A stretch of DNA of 64,000 nt from Mycobacterium colombiense. GTDB lineage: Bacteria > Actinomycetota > Actinomycetes > Mycobacteriales > Mycobacteriaceae. The translations under genes were made by a program, and so were the position numbers. Below the pieces are notes generated by a model. It did not search any database. It had not been told where the DNA came from and saw only the letters and a list, made by a program, of their open reading frames with translations. Of this stretch, positions 1 to 8,160 are shown in pieces (position 1 is the stretch's first letter; each line of letters begins with the position of its first letter). The DNA lies in the NCBI RefSeq assembly GCF_001665835.1, contig NZ_LZSX01000063.1, positions 1 to 64,000 of the forward strand, given 5' to 3'.

Positions 1-77
1 GCCAACGACAGATCGGCGACCTTGAAATCGATGCCGTTTCGAACCTCGGGGGTCAGTACGTTTTCGGTCGTCGTCAT
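1..77 (-). CDS. sahH: Adenosylhomocysteinase, N-terminal fragment (cut by window edge)
   Basis: Reading the minus strand from the ATG at 75-77 gives MTTTENVLTPEVRNGIDFKV followed by ADLSLA, which matches the start of mycobacterial S-adenosyl-L-homocysteine hydrolase. This cytosolic NAD-dependent enzyme splits S-adenosylhomocysteine into adenosine and homocysteine in the methyl cycle. Only about 25 codons are present and the rest lies left of the window. An AGGAAG sequence about 11 nt upstream of the ATG could serve as ribosome binding site. Identification rests on the conserved N-terminal signature alone. Confidence 0.8.
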   Translation of the reverse strand, partial: MTTTENVLTPEVRNGIDFKVADLSL

Positions 78-605
78 CGAATGTTTGCAACTTCCTGTCG
101 GCATTAGGGATCAACCCTTCATCGGACTTACGCTTCTCAAACCGTCCGAATTTGCGGGATTTCGTGTTCTCCGGTTTGCAGGTGCCGCAGGCGCTCGCAG
201 AACCGGTGGCGCTCAGTGAAGGACCTAATGACTCGCGTCAACCTCCCACCAACGCCTCACTCTATGCAAGGCGCGCAGAGGGTTTAGCCCGCCAAACACG
301 ATGCGGCAGAGCTAAATCCGATAGACTGCGTACAGTCACGGCTAGCTCTGCGATCTGCTGTCTGACCAAATCGCCGAGGGACGCATCGTTGAGTAGCCCC
401 GGCATTAAACATAGACTGTTGCAACTGTTGTATGCAGCAATAAAACCTGCCAAAGCGCTGTGAGGCCGGTGGGCGGACGAGGCAGCCAGCGGTGCGGCGT
501 TGACGCCGCGCCAGTGGGCTGGTGCGGCGACCCGCTTCGGTTGGCAGCGCTGACGTCGCTGTGGGGGCCAATCTCGCTATGGGGGAAGGGAATTGAAGCC
601 GGATC
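78..605. other. Gene-poor stretch upstream of sahH
   Basis: No convincing gene is seen in these 528 bases, which are less GC-rich than the surroundings between about 60 and 460. A minus-strand reading frame at 262-453 (63 codons, internal ATG at 405) has codons such as TTA and CTA that are rare in this genome and resembles nothing I recognise. It could be a relic or chance. The sahH promoter must lie near 80-160, but I cannot place a clear -10 element. Confidence 0.4.
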
Positions 606-835
606 TTAGCTCGCGCCGGTGGCGGCGCCACCAACGTTATCGTGGCGGCTGGCGGGGACGAGGACGTTGATCCGGTCCCCGGTCGGACGAGGGTCGGCCT
701 CGACGAGCTGGCGGTCGTGGAGGATCGACACGGAAGGTAATCGGCTGGCAGTCGGATTTCAGCGAGGGTGCGGCCGACAGCAGCCGAGTCGGCTCCGAGT
801 GTGAGGGAAGGCGCTTGTCGCTCCACAAATCCGGG
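606..835 (-). pseudogene. Frameshifted remnant of a TrkA-C (RCK_C) domain protein
   Basis: On the minus strand one frame reads LGADSAAVGRTLAEIRLPAD followed by YL (about 830 to 747). After a one-base slip near 745 the homology continues in another frame as VSILHDRQLVEADPRP, then GDRINVLVPAS, to a TAA stop at 606-608. Together these match the C-terminal TrkA/RCK_C ligand-binding domain found on cation/proton antiporters and chloride channels (pattern VGRTLAEIRLPADYLVVSIL...GD.I.VL.P). No transporter body is present upstream, so this is a truncated and frameshifted leftover. The left limit is approximate. Confidence 0.6.
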
Positions 836-908
836 ACGCTCGCAGCGGTGTTTTACCAGGCCGAACGATGAGCTACATCCGATTCGTGAGAATTCCTGGA
901 CAGCGAGT

Positions 909-2036
909 TCAGCCCAGGCTGTAGATGCGCGCGGCGTTCTCGTGGGCGATGAGATCGACCACCCGGATGGCGTCTGCCTCGCTCCAGTCGCCGCGGTCCA
1001 CGAACTGGCGCAGCACGCGATCCATGCCCCTGCGCCACAGGACCGTGCCGAGGAAGTGCAGCTCTGCCGGGCCGAATCCGTCGGACGAATAGAGGATCTT
1101 GGAAAAGGGCGCCATCTCCAGCAATCGAGCAAGGAAGGCCGGTGACCGCGCCCCCAAGTGGTTGACGCTCAAGCCGCCGTCCAGATAGACGTTGTTGAAC
1201 GCCTGGGCCAGATAGCCGGCCTCGCGCTCGTAGGGATAGCAGTGCAGCAGGACGATCGGGACGTCCGCCGTGTCGCGCAGAAAGTCAACCAGCAGCAGCG
1301 GATTGGCCTTGTGTAGGTCGCAATCACGGTCGCCGAACCCGACGTGGAACTGCAGGGGCTTGCCCAGTCGCAGCGCCTGGTGCAACCCGAACCGCAGCAG
1401 GACCCTGTCCTGCAATCGGGTAACGCCGCAATCGCGCCAGCGACCGGCGGCTTCGGCGACCTCCGACATCGACGGCGCGCTCAGGTCGCCGTCAAACCCA
1501 CCGCGGTAGGCCAGAATCGATTTGGTGCCGACCGCGCCCGTGGCGCGCCGGTGCAGGATCTCCTCGAACGCCGCCGCATAGTCACCCAGCGCCTGCGCGG
1601 CCTGCTCGGCCACTTCCTCGAGACGGACGACCTCACGCGCACGATCGCCGGACAGCCGGGCCATATCCGCAACCCCTGCGAAACCACTGCTTCCGATCCC
1701 GGTGTCCACCAGCCAGTCACTCACGCCGGCAGCCGCCAGGAACAGCCGCGCCAGCTCCTCCTCCTCGAATCGGCCGCGCCGCTCCCAGTAAGCCTGCGGA
1801 TCAGCGTGTTTGGTCAGCCCCAAGACGGGGGCGCAATGCGCGCGCACCGCGAATCCGAGTTGTGAGTCGAAGCCCGAATAAGTGATGGGTTCGCTGTTCG
1901 CCTCGTTGAGTGCGTTCTCGAATCGCTGCCGGTCTCCGGGCGTCAGCCAGCAACCGTGGACATGCTGATCGACCAGCGTCACTTCGCCGATGTACTGGGC
2001 GAGGGCGCGGGTTTCGGAGACCATAGGAGCCGTCAC
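909..2036 (-). CDS. Amidohydrolase-family protein (Rv1879-like)
   Basis: This 375-residue protein has the amidohydrolase metal motif HxH near its start (DQHVHG, H25 and H27), later His positions in LQFHVGFGD and LLHCYP, and the late Asp in YSSDGFG. The family has a TIM-barrel metal-dependent hydrolase fold. It starts with GTG at 2034-2036, overlapping the stop of glnA3 by four bases (GTGA), so the two are probably translationally coupled. In FluG-type proteins an amidohydrolase and a glutamine-synthetase-like domain are fused, and here they are two coupled genes. The substrate is unknown; hydrolysis of a gamma-glutamyl compound made by the partner is an inference. Confidence 0.85.
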   Translation of the reverse strand: MTAPMVSETRALAQYIGEVTLVDQHVHGCWLTPGDRQRFENALNEANSEPITYSGFDSQLGFAVRAHCAPVLGLTKHADPQAYWERRGRFEEEELARLFLAAAGVSDWLVDTGIGSSGFAGVADMARLSGDRAREVVRLEEVAEQAAQALGDYAAAFEEILHRRATGAVGTKSILAYRGGFDGDLSAPSMSEVAEAAGRWRDCGVTRLQDRVLLRFGLHQALRLGKPLQFHVGFGDRDCDLHKANPLLLVDFLRDTADVPIVLLHCYPYEREAGYLAQAFNNVYLDGGLSVNHLGARSPAFLARLLEMAPFSKILYSSDGFGPAELHFLGTVLWRRGMDRVLRQFVDRGDWSEADAIRVVDLIAHENAARIYSLG

Positions 2037-3385
2037 AGGCTCCAGGCCATGCGGAATTTGTCCGCCAGCTGCTCGGGTGCGAGGTCGCCGTAGCGCTCCT
2101 GTTCCAGGCGGCGAACCGCGACCACCATGTCGACCGCCGGATCGCCCAGGATACGGCGCATTGCCTCTGAACCATCAAGTGCCGCAATCGATTCAGCCTG
2201 CGAATCGGTCAGGCGCACGATGCCGTCGCGCGCACGGTCTGAATGGGACAGGACGGCCGGGTCGACCGTGACCTCCGGTGGCAGCGCCGCCTGGCACTTG
2301 ATGCCGTCCAGGGCGAGCCCGAGGATGGCCGCCGAGGCGAGGTACGGGTTCGCCGACGGGTCGACGATCTTCACCTCGACATTGCCGCCGCGCGGATTTC
2401 CCGGGCCGCCGGCGATCAATCGCACTGCGGCCTCGCGGTTTTCGGTGCCCCAGCACGCGTAGGCGCCGGCCCAGTTGCCGGGGCGCATCCGCAAGCCGGA
2501 AACGATAGACCCGCACAGTACGCCCTGGGCCTCCGGCAGGCCGCGGACCACGCCCGCTATCGCGCTTTCCCCCGCCTCCGTCATGCCGTGGCTTTCGGGG
2601 CCGTCGGAGAACAGCCGGCCTTCCGACGTCGTCAGCGAAAAGTGTTGGTGTGCACCGGATCCGACGCCATCAGCGAACGGCGCGGGCGACAGGCTGATGC
2701 GCAGCCCATGGCGGCGAGCCGCGCGGCCGACGATGAGCCGCATCAGGATCAGCTGATCGGCGGCGGCCACGGGGCTCTGCGGTGACAGCGAGATCTCGAA
2801 CTGGTTGGCGCCGTACTCGGGGTGAAACTGTTCGATCGCGATGCCGGCACCCGTCGCCGAGCCGATCACGTCGCGCACGAACGCTTCGTGCTCCAGCACG
2901 CCGGCCAGGCCGTATTGCGCCCATAACGTCGACGGCAGCCGGCCGCCGTCCGCGCCGACCAGGAGGAATTCGATCTCGTGCCCGATCGCGGCCTCGATCC
3001 CGGCTTCGGTGAGTGCGGCCTCGAGACGTCGCAACGCTCCCCGACTGCAGGTGGGAACCGGTGCGCCGTCCTGAGAGAAAAACGCGGCGGGCGCCCACGC
3101 CAGACCGTCACCGACGATGCGCAATGCGGACAAGTCGATACGAAGACGTTGGTCCCCCACCACGCCCACATCGGCGGTGAAGGCGATGCCGGTCTGATCG
3201 ATGGCGAACGCGTGCCAGGACGGGCTGGCCCCCAGCCCGGGATCCGCGAAGATGTTGGTTCGCCGGATCGGCACAGTTTTGGCCAGGGTGAGCCCGGCGG
3301 GATTCACCACGGTGCCGATGACCGTGTCGACGCCCTCGGCCTCCAGCTGGGTAATGGCCCCGGCGGCAAGCGGTGTGCCGGTCAT
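2033..3385 (-). CDS. glnA3: Glutamine-synthetase-family ligase GlnA3 (Rv1878-like)
   Basis: The 450-residue product matches GlnA3: beta-grasp N-terminus (DTVIGTVVNPAGLT), metal ligands in GHEIEFLLV, the ATP loop GSGAHQHFSL, and the RMRPGNWAG and NPYLASAAILG catalytic-domain segments. GlnA3 of M. tuberculosis and its Streptomyces relatives are linked to gamma-glutamylation of polyamines rather than ammonia assimilation. I chose the ATG at 3385 because it gives the homologue's length and places GGGAG 10 nt upstream; the ATG at 3394 would sit only one base from that GGGAG. The stop overlaps the start of the downstream amidohydrolase gene. Confidence 0.88.
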   Translation of the reverse strand: MTGTPLAAGAITQLEAEGVDTVIGTVVNPAGLTLAKTVPIRRTNIFADPGLGASPSWHAFAIDQTGIAFTADVGVVGDQRLRIDLSALRIVGDGLAWAPAAFFSQDGAPVPTCSRGALRRLEAALTEAGIEAAIGHEIEFLLVGADGGRLPSTLWAQYGLAGVLEHEAFVRDVIGSATGAGIAIEQFHPEYGANQFEISLSPQSPVAAADQLILMRLIVGRAARRHGLRISLSPAPFADGVGSGAHQHFSLTTSEGRLFSDGPESHGMTEAGESAIAGVVRGLPEAQGVLCGSIVSGLRMRPGNWAGAYACWGTENREAAVRLIAGGPGNPRGGNVEVKIVDPSANPYLASAAILGLALDGIKCQAALPPEVTVDPAVLSHSDRARDGIVRLTDSQAESIAALDGSEAMRRILGDPAVDMVVAVRRLEQERYGDLAPEQLADKFRMAWSL

Positions 3386-3442
3386 AGCAGTCATTCTCCC
3401 AACCTCGGATCTCGCCGTACGGTAAACGGCGTACCCGCACGC

Positions 3443-4324
3443 TCAGTTCTGTCGGGCGACCAATTCGGTGATGAACCGATCGAGGAAGTCATCTACCGGC
3501 GCCTTGCCCACCGGCCGGATGACGAATTTCGTCAATCCCGCCTCGATGTAGGCGTCGAGTTTTCGGTGCAGCTGATCCCACCCGGCGGCGATCAGCTCGC
3601 CGGGGTCGCGGTCCGGGCGGCGCCGGCGTACCGCCGCGGCCAGCTCCGCGGGCAATTCCCCGTCGGCGACGGCCAACGAGATGCCGAAGTGGTCGGGTTC
3701 GATGCTGCGGCCGGCGTCCGCGGCGGCCCGCTCGATCGCCGCGCGCCCGGCTCGTGCCTCCGCCGGGGTGAGGAAGCTGCCCAGCCAGCCGTCGCCCAGC
3801 GCGCCGATGCGCCGAAACGCCGCCGGCGCCGAACCGCCCACCCAGATGTCCAGCGGCGGTGTCGGTCTCGGGGCGACGGCCATGTCGGTGACGCTGAAAT
3901 AGCGACCGCTGAACGTCGCCGACTCCTCGACCAGCGCCGCGCGCAGCAGCCGCAGCGACTCGTCGAACACCGCCGCGCGCTCGCCGTCGGGGACCACGAA
4001 CACCTCGCGTTCGGCCGGTATCGCCGAGCGCAGACCGAAAACGGGTAGCACCCGCTTGGGCGCGACGGCCGCCAGGGACGCCAACTGCTTTGCCACCAGC
4101 ACCGGATGCCGCCCCGGTAGCACGGCGACCGACGTGCCCACCTTCAGCCGGGTCGTCCGCGCCAGCGCATACGCCATGCCGACCACCGGATCGACCGCCG
4201 GCGAATACACCAGTTCGGAAAACCACAGCGAGTCCACCCCGCCGGCCTCGAGCTGATCGACGGTCGCGTCCAGCTGGTCCGGTGCGGTGTCGGCACCCAG
4301 TCCGACGCCGAAGCGAATCTTCAC
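3443..4324 (-). CDS. LLM-class F420-dependent oxidoreductase
   Basis: This luciferase-like monooxygenase fold protein of 293 residues opens with KIRFGVGLG and carries TTRLKVGTSVAVLPGRHPV, VFDESLRLLRA and PPLDIWVGGSAPAAF, typical of mycobacterial oxidoreductases that use coenzyme F420. The GTG at 4322-4324 is preferred over an in-frame codon further upstream because GGGAGG lies just before it and homologues begin with the KIRFG strand. It lies 57 bases upstream of glnA3 on the same strand and may be cotranscribed. In M. tuberculosis glnA3 sits directly beside the Rv1877 gene, so this gene and the next are extra here. Substrate unknown. Confidence 0.8.
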   Translation of the reverse strand: MKIRFGVGLGADTAPDQLDATVDQLEAGGVDSLWFSELVYSPAVDPVVGMAYALARTTRLKVGTSVAVLPGRHPVLVAKQLASLAAVAPKRVLPVFGLRSAIPAEREVFVVPDGERAAVFDESLRLLRAALVEESATFSGRYFSVTDMAVAPRPTPPLDIWVGGSAPAAFRRIGALGDGWLGSFLTPAEARAGRAAIERAAADAGRSIEPDHFGISLAVADGELPAELAAAVRRRRPDRDPGELIAAGWDQLHRKLDAYIEAGLTKFVIRPVGKAPVDDFLDRFITELVARQN

Positions 4325-4430
4325 CGGCGCCTCCCTCTGAGTTCTCTCACCCACACCGCAACATCAACGCGCCACCATTTGTGCCCGGGGCGTGCGTCAT
4401 CGCCGGTTGCCCGGGCTCAGAAGGCGGAAA

Positions 4431-4925
4431 CTAGCCGCGGCTGGGGATGGTGAGCTTGCAGGCCTGGCCGATATCGAGGGTCCGCAGCACTCGACCCATG
4501 CCGACCCACAGCGCGCAGGACAGCGCCAGGTCGGCCAGCAGCTCGTCGGAGAAGTGGTCCGCGCAACGGCTCCAGAAGTCTTCGTCATCGCGCAGGGCGG
4601 TGTGGTCGGTGGCGAATCGGTCCGCGAACTCGGCGGCCAGCCGCTCCTGGTCGCTGTAGCCGGGCCAGGTGCGCCATTCGTGGACGTGGTCATACAACTG
4701 CTCGTCGACGCCGGCGGCGGGTCCATCTTCGTCGCGGGTGTTGACGCAGACGACGCATTCGTTGCGGTGGGCGATCACGGCGCGGGCCAGTTCGCGGGTG
4801 CGCAAAGGCAACCGGTTCTTGGTGTAGACCGCCTGGCTGAAGCCGCCCAGCGCGCCGCCGATGTCCGGAGACTTCACAAACCAGCCGGCCAGGTCGTCGT
4901 CAGCAAATGTTCCGATTCGGCTCAT
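4431..4925 (-). CDS. Carboxymuconolactone decarboxylase / AhpD-like protein
   Basis: A 164-residue all-helical protein of the CMD/AhpD fold. The core LRTRELARAVIAHRNECVVC carries a CxxC pair (C57, C60) like the thiol site of AhpD, although the residue after the pair is Asn where AhpD proteins often have a nearby His. The ATG at 4925 was chosen because the domain begins there and no homology is seen in the 38 codons upstream. A role in peroxide or thiol redox chemistry is plausible from the family but not shown. Confidence 0.72.
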   Translation of the reverse strand: MSRIGTFADDDLAGWFVKSPDIGGALGGFSQAVYTKNRLPLRTRELARAVIAHRNECVVCVNTRDEDGPAAGVDEQLYDHVHEWRTWPGYSDQERLAAEFADRFATDHTALRDDEDFWSRCADHFSDELLADLALSCALWVGMGRVLRTLDIGQACKLTIPSRG

Positions 4926-4990
4926 GGCGTGATGGTACGCCCGGCTCGGGACCCCGGTCGGGGATGTCGGCGAATGTCGATGGGTGCCCG

Positions 4991-7063
4991 CTAGCGAGCG
5001 GCCGACGGAATCGCCACGGTTGGCTGCTCGTCGTGCCAATCACGTTGGGCCAGAACGCGATGCGCGACACGTTCCAGTGCGGCCTCCACCGCGCGACGGT
5101 CCGGGCGCCCCTCGAAACCCGGTGACCGGGCGAGCTTGTCGACCAGCCACGCCAGCATTAGCGACTGCACGTAGGCGACTTGCTGCCGCCCGGCCGGGGT
5201 GAGCCACAACTGCTCGCCGTCGCGCTGCGCGTAGCCGCCGGACACCAGGCGGGCGAAGGTGGGCTCGAGAATCTCGAACGGTACCCGTAGATAGTCGGCC
5301 ATGTCGGTGAGCCGGGCGGTCCCGTATATCTGCGTGTACCGATTGATCCGCAGGACTCCCCACAGCCCGGCGACGTCGAGCCGGCAATCGGGTCGCATCG
5401 CGATGCTACGCAGCCGCATGCCGGTTTCACCGCGCATCATCCGTGCGATCGCGTTCTCCAGCATCTGGTCCGGTGTCTCGCTGGTCGGCATCCCGAACGC
5501 GTCGCCGAGATCGACTGTGCTGTCGTGGAATTCCTGCAGCGGGACCTCGCGCAGGAACAACGCCAGCACGAACCCCACCAGCGCGACCGGAACCGCCCAG
5601 AGGAAAACCTGGGTGAGCGACTCGGCGTAGGCGGCGACGATCGGGGCGGCCGCCTGGCGGGGCAGCCGGTGCAACGCCTCCGGCGACGCGGCGGCCGCGG
5701 CCGGCGCGCGGCTGGCCAGCATCGCCGGGCCGATCCGGCTGTGCAGAAAGTTTGTGAACAGCGAACCGAAGATGGCGGCTCCGAACGAGCTGCCGATCGT
5801 GCGGAAAAAGGTGACGCCGGACGTCGCGACGCCGAGGTCGTCGAAGCTCGAAGTGTTCTGCACGATCAGGACCAGGGTCTGCATGCACATCCCGATCCCG
5901 GCGCCGAGGATGACGAGGAACAACGATTGGACGACAGCGGATGTCGACGGGTCCATCCGCGACATCAGAAAGAACGCCACCGCCATGACGGCGGTGCCGG
6001 CGATGGGGAAGACTTTGTATCTGCCTGTGCGGCCGACGATGACACCACTACCCATCGAGGTGGTCAGCATCCCGATCACCATCGGCAACGTGCGCAGGCC
6101 CGACGTGGTGGCTGAGACACCGTCGACGAATTGCATGTACGTCGGCAGGAACGTCAGGGCCCCCAGCATCGCGAACCCGACCACGAAGGACAGCACACAG
6201 CAGACGGTGAACACCGAACTCCGAAACAGCCGGATCGGCAGGATCGGCTCGGCGGCACGGCTCTCCACCCAAGCGAAGATGCATAACGCGCTCACCGAGC
6301 CGACGAACAGGCCGATGATCATGGGCGATCCCCAGGGGTAGGTGGTCCCGCCCCAACTGGTGGCCAGTGTCAGGCCGGCGGCGCCCAGGCCGACGAACAG
6401 GATCCCGGTGTAGTCGATGACCGGTTTGGTGCGTTCGGTCAGCGCCGGGATGGCGGCGGCCGCCACGAAGAAGACCACGACCGAGATCGGCACGTTGATC
6501 CAGAAGGCCCACCGCCAGGTGAAGTGGTCGGTGAAGTAGCCGCCGAGCAAGGGACCGATCACGGTGGTGACACCGAACACCGCTCCCATCGCCCCTTGGT
6601 AGCGGCCGCGGTCCCGCAGCGGGATCACCTCGCCGATCAGGGCCATGGCGGTCACCATGAGCCCGCCGCCGCCGATGCCCTGCAGTGCGCGCGACGCGAC
6701 CAGCATGCTCATCGAACTCGAGAGCCCGCACAGCACGGATCCGGCGACGAAGAACACAACGGCCGCCTGGAACAGCCGCTTGCGGCCGAACAGGTCACCG
6801 AACTTGCCGACGAGGGCGGTGATGATCGTCGACGCGAGCAGGTAGCTGGTGACGACCCACGATTGATGGCCTGCGCCACCGAGATTGGCGACGATTGTCG
6901 GCAACGCGGTCGCCACGATCGTCTGGTCCAGTGCGGCCATCAGCATGCCGAGCAGGATGGCCACGAAGATGAAATTGCGCCGCTGCGAGTCGACCGCGAC
7001 ATTGCCGGGTTGCGAATTCGAAGCGTGGCCGGCCGGAGCCGCTGCCGGTGTCGCCCTCGTCAT
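4991..7063 (-). CDS. DHA2-family MFS efflux transporter with C-terminal winged-helix domain (Rv1877-like)
   Basis: A 690-residue membrane protein. Residues about 30-500 form a 14-helix drug:H+ antiporter-2 transporter: LDQTIVATALPTIVANLGG in helix 1, GKFGDLFGRKR in the 2-3 loop, and ALQGIGGGGLM with the GPLLGGYF motif C. After the last helix, residues about 520-650 are soluble and hold WGVLRINRYTQIYG and FARLVSGGYAQRDGEQLWLT, which look like a MarR-type winged helix. The gene lies upstream of the AhpD-like gene and downstream of bfrA on the same strand, as in M. tuberculosis. It probably exports hydrophobic compounds; the cytoplasmic tail may sense them. Confidence 0.88.
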   Translation of the reverse strand: MTRATPAAAPAGHASNSQPGNVAVDSQRRNFIFVAILLGMLMAALDQTIVATALPTIVANLGGAGHQSWVVTSYLLASTIITALVGKFGDLFGRKRLFQAAVVFFVAGSVLCGLSSSMSMLVASRALQGIGGGGLMVTAMALIGEVIPLRDRGRYQGAMGAVFGVTTVIGPLLGGYFTDHFTWRWAFWINVPISVVVFFVAAAAIPALTERTKPVIDYTGILFVGLGAAGLTLATSWGGTTYPWGSPMIIGLFVGSVSALCIFAWVESRAAEPILPIRLFRSSVFTVCCVLSFVVGFAMLGALTFLPTYMQFVDGVSATTSGLRTLPMVIGMLTTSMGSGVIVGRTGRYKVFPIAGTAVMAVAFFLMSRMDPSTSAVVQSLFLVILGAGIGMCMQTLVLIVQNTSSFDDLGVATSGVTFFRTIGSSFGAAIFGSLFTNFLHSRIGPAMLASRAPAAAAASPEALHRLPRQAAAPIVAAYAESLTQVFLWAVPVALVGFVLALFLREVPLQEFHDSTVDLGDAFGMPTSETPDQMLENAIARMMRGETGMRLRSIAMRPDCRLDVAGLWGVLRINRYTQIYGTARLTDMADYLRVPFEILEPTFARLVSGGYAQRDGEQLWLTPAGRQQVAYVQSLMLAWLVDKLARSPGFEGRPDRRAVEAALERVAHRVLAQRDWHDEQPTVAIPSAAR

Positions 7064-7152
7064 GCCTGCCTTCCCTCGGCGTTCGATGGTAATGAGTGCC
7101 CACGGTCAACCGGTGGCAACCAAAACCTCCCGCTTAAGGCGGCGCCCGAGAG

Positions 7153-7632
7153 TCAGCTGGGTGGCCGCGACACGCACTGTGCCGAGTACAGCTCCACGCC
7201 CAGCTTGTCCATCAACTCGAGCTGGGTCTCGAGGTAGTCGATGTGCTTTTCCTCGTCGGCCACGATCTCCTCGAAGAGGTTCGCGGTGGTGGAGTCCTGC
7301 TTGTCCCGGCACAGGATGATCGCCGGCTTGAGCCGATCCATCACCTCGTATTCGATCGCCAGGTCGGCCTCGAACTGCTCGCGCAGCGTCTGGCCGATGC
7401 GCAGCGAGAACAGGCGCTGGTAGTTCGGCAACCCGTCGAGCAACAGGATGCGGTCGGTGATCGACTCCGCGTGTCGCATCTCGTCGAAGGACTCGGCCCG
7501 GGTGTGCTCAGCTAACTCGGTGAAACCCCAGTTGTCCTGCATCTTGGAGTGCAGGAAGTATTGGTTGATCGCGGTGAGCTCGCTGGTCAACTGCTCGTTG
7601 AGCAGACGCAAAACTTCCGGATCCCCTTGCAT
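7153..7632 (-). CDS. bfrA: Bacterioferritin BfrA
   Basis: The 159-residue product is a haem-containing ferritin that stores iron as a 24-mer. Ferroxidase ligands E18, E51 and H54 are visible (LTSELTAINQYF and DEMRHAES), Met52 is the haem ligand, and E127/H130 occur in VADEEKHIDYL. The ATG at 7632 follows AGGAG at a good distance; the 39 upstream in-frame codons have no ferritin homology. Two IdeR-like iron boxes lie about 170-210 bases upstream, between this gene and a divergent bfd-like gene. That fits iron-dependent activation of bfrA as known for M. tuberculosis. Confidence 0.95.
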   Translation of the reverse strand: MQGDPEVLRLLNEQLTSELTAINQYFLHSKMQDNWGFTELAEHTRAESFDEMRHAESITDRILLLDGLPNYQRLFSLRIGQTLREQFEADLAIEYEVMDRLKPAIILCRDKQDSTTANLFEEIVADEEKHIDYLETQLELMDKLGVELYSAQCVSRPPS

Positions 7633-7798
7633 TGTCACTCCTATGGTGTGAGCGGCTGTCGTGTGGGCCGCGGCGGGCGCGCTGGGCTGGAGCGCACAAA
7701 CCTGGGCTGTAGCAGCACTTTGCCACGGCCGCTTGGAATGTTCCAGCAAGGTTTGGCTGCACTCAGTGACGTCCAGAGTGAAGTAAGTCGCCCCTTGG

Positions 7799-7817
7799 TT
7801 AGGTTAGACTGAGCTAA
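7799..7817. promoter_or_regulatory. IdeR-like iron box 1 (bfrA/bfd intergenic)
   Basis: TTAGGTTAGACTGAGCTAA agrees with the 19-bp mycobacterial iron-box consensus at 16 of 19 positions by my count. It lies between divergent bfrA and the bfd-like gene and five bases from a second box. IdeR bound to Fe(II) recognises such sites. Confidence 0.8.
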
Positions 7818-7822
7818 CGAAC

Positions 7823-7841
7823 TTAGGTTAGACTCTGCTAA
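7823..7841. promoter_or_regulatory. IdeR-like iron box 2 (bfrA/bfd intergenic)
   Basis: TTAGGTTAGACTCTGCTAA agrees with the iron-box consensus at 15 of 19 positions and repeats the first 12 bases of box 1 at a 24-base offset. Tandem boxes upstream of bfrA are a known arrangement in M. tuberculosis, where IdeR activates ferritin expression. Confidence 0.75.
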
Positions 7842-7970
7842 TAAGCGGCATGCGCATTCGGCCTCATCGCCATGGTGTCCGATGACTCGGAACACCGGGG
7901 TCCGGGACGAATCGCAGACGCTGGACCGAGCTCTCGACGAAGGGGATTCCGACGTGCAGGAGGTGCGCTG

Positions 7971-8156
7971 ATGTACGTGTGCCTCTGTGTTGGGGCGACC
8001 AACCAGACCGTGTGCGACGTCGTCGCGCAGGGCGCATCGACCTCCAAAGAGATCGCCGCCGCGTGTGGCGCCGGCGGTGACTGCGGCCGCTGCCGGCGCA
8101 CGTTGCGCGCGATCCTCGCCGCGCAGGCGAAGCTGGAAACGGCTCAGTCGAGCTAG
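7971..8156 (+). CDS. Bacterioferritin-associated ferredoxin-like [2Fe-2S] protein
   Basis: A 61-residue protein, MYVCLCVGATN..., with cysteines C4, C6, C38 and C41 in the pattern CxC-x31-CxxC that binds the [2Fe-2S] cluster in Bfd proteins. Bfd reduces stored ferric iron in bacterioferritin so that it can be released. The ATG at 7971 follows GGAGG and begins at the conserved first residue, which rules out the longer upstream frame. It is divergent from bfrA across two iron boxes, so storage (bfrA) and release (this gene) probably share IdeR control. Confidence 0.88.
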   Translation: MYVCLCVGATNQTVCDVVAQGASTSKEIAAACGAGGDCGRCRRTLRAILAAQAKLETAQSS

Positions 8157-8160
8157 CGCG

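Noticed and set aside
262-453. 63-codon minus-strand ORF upstream of sahH
   Set aside because: There is no recognisable domain, codon use is unlike its neighbours, and no ribosome site is visible. It is mentioned in the intergenic entry only.
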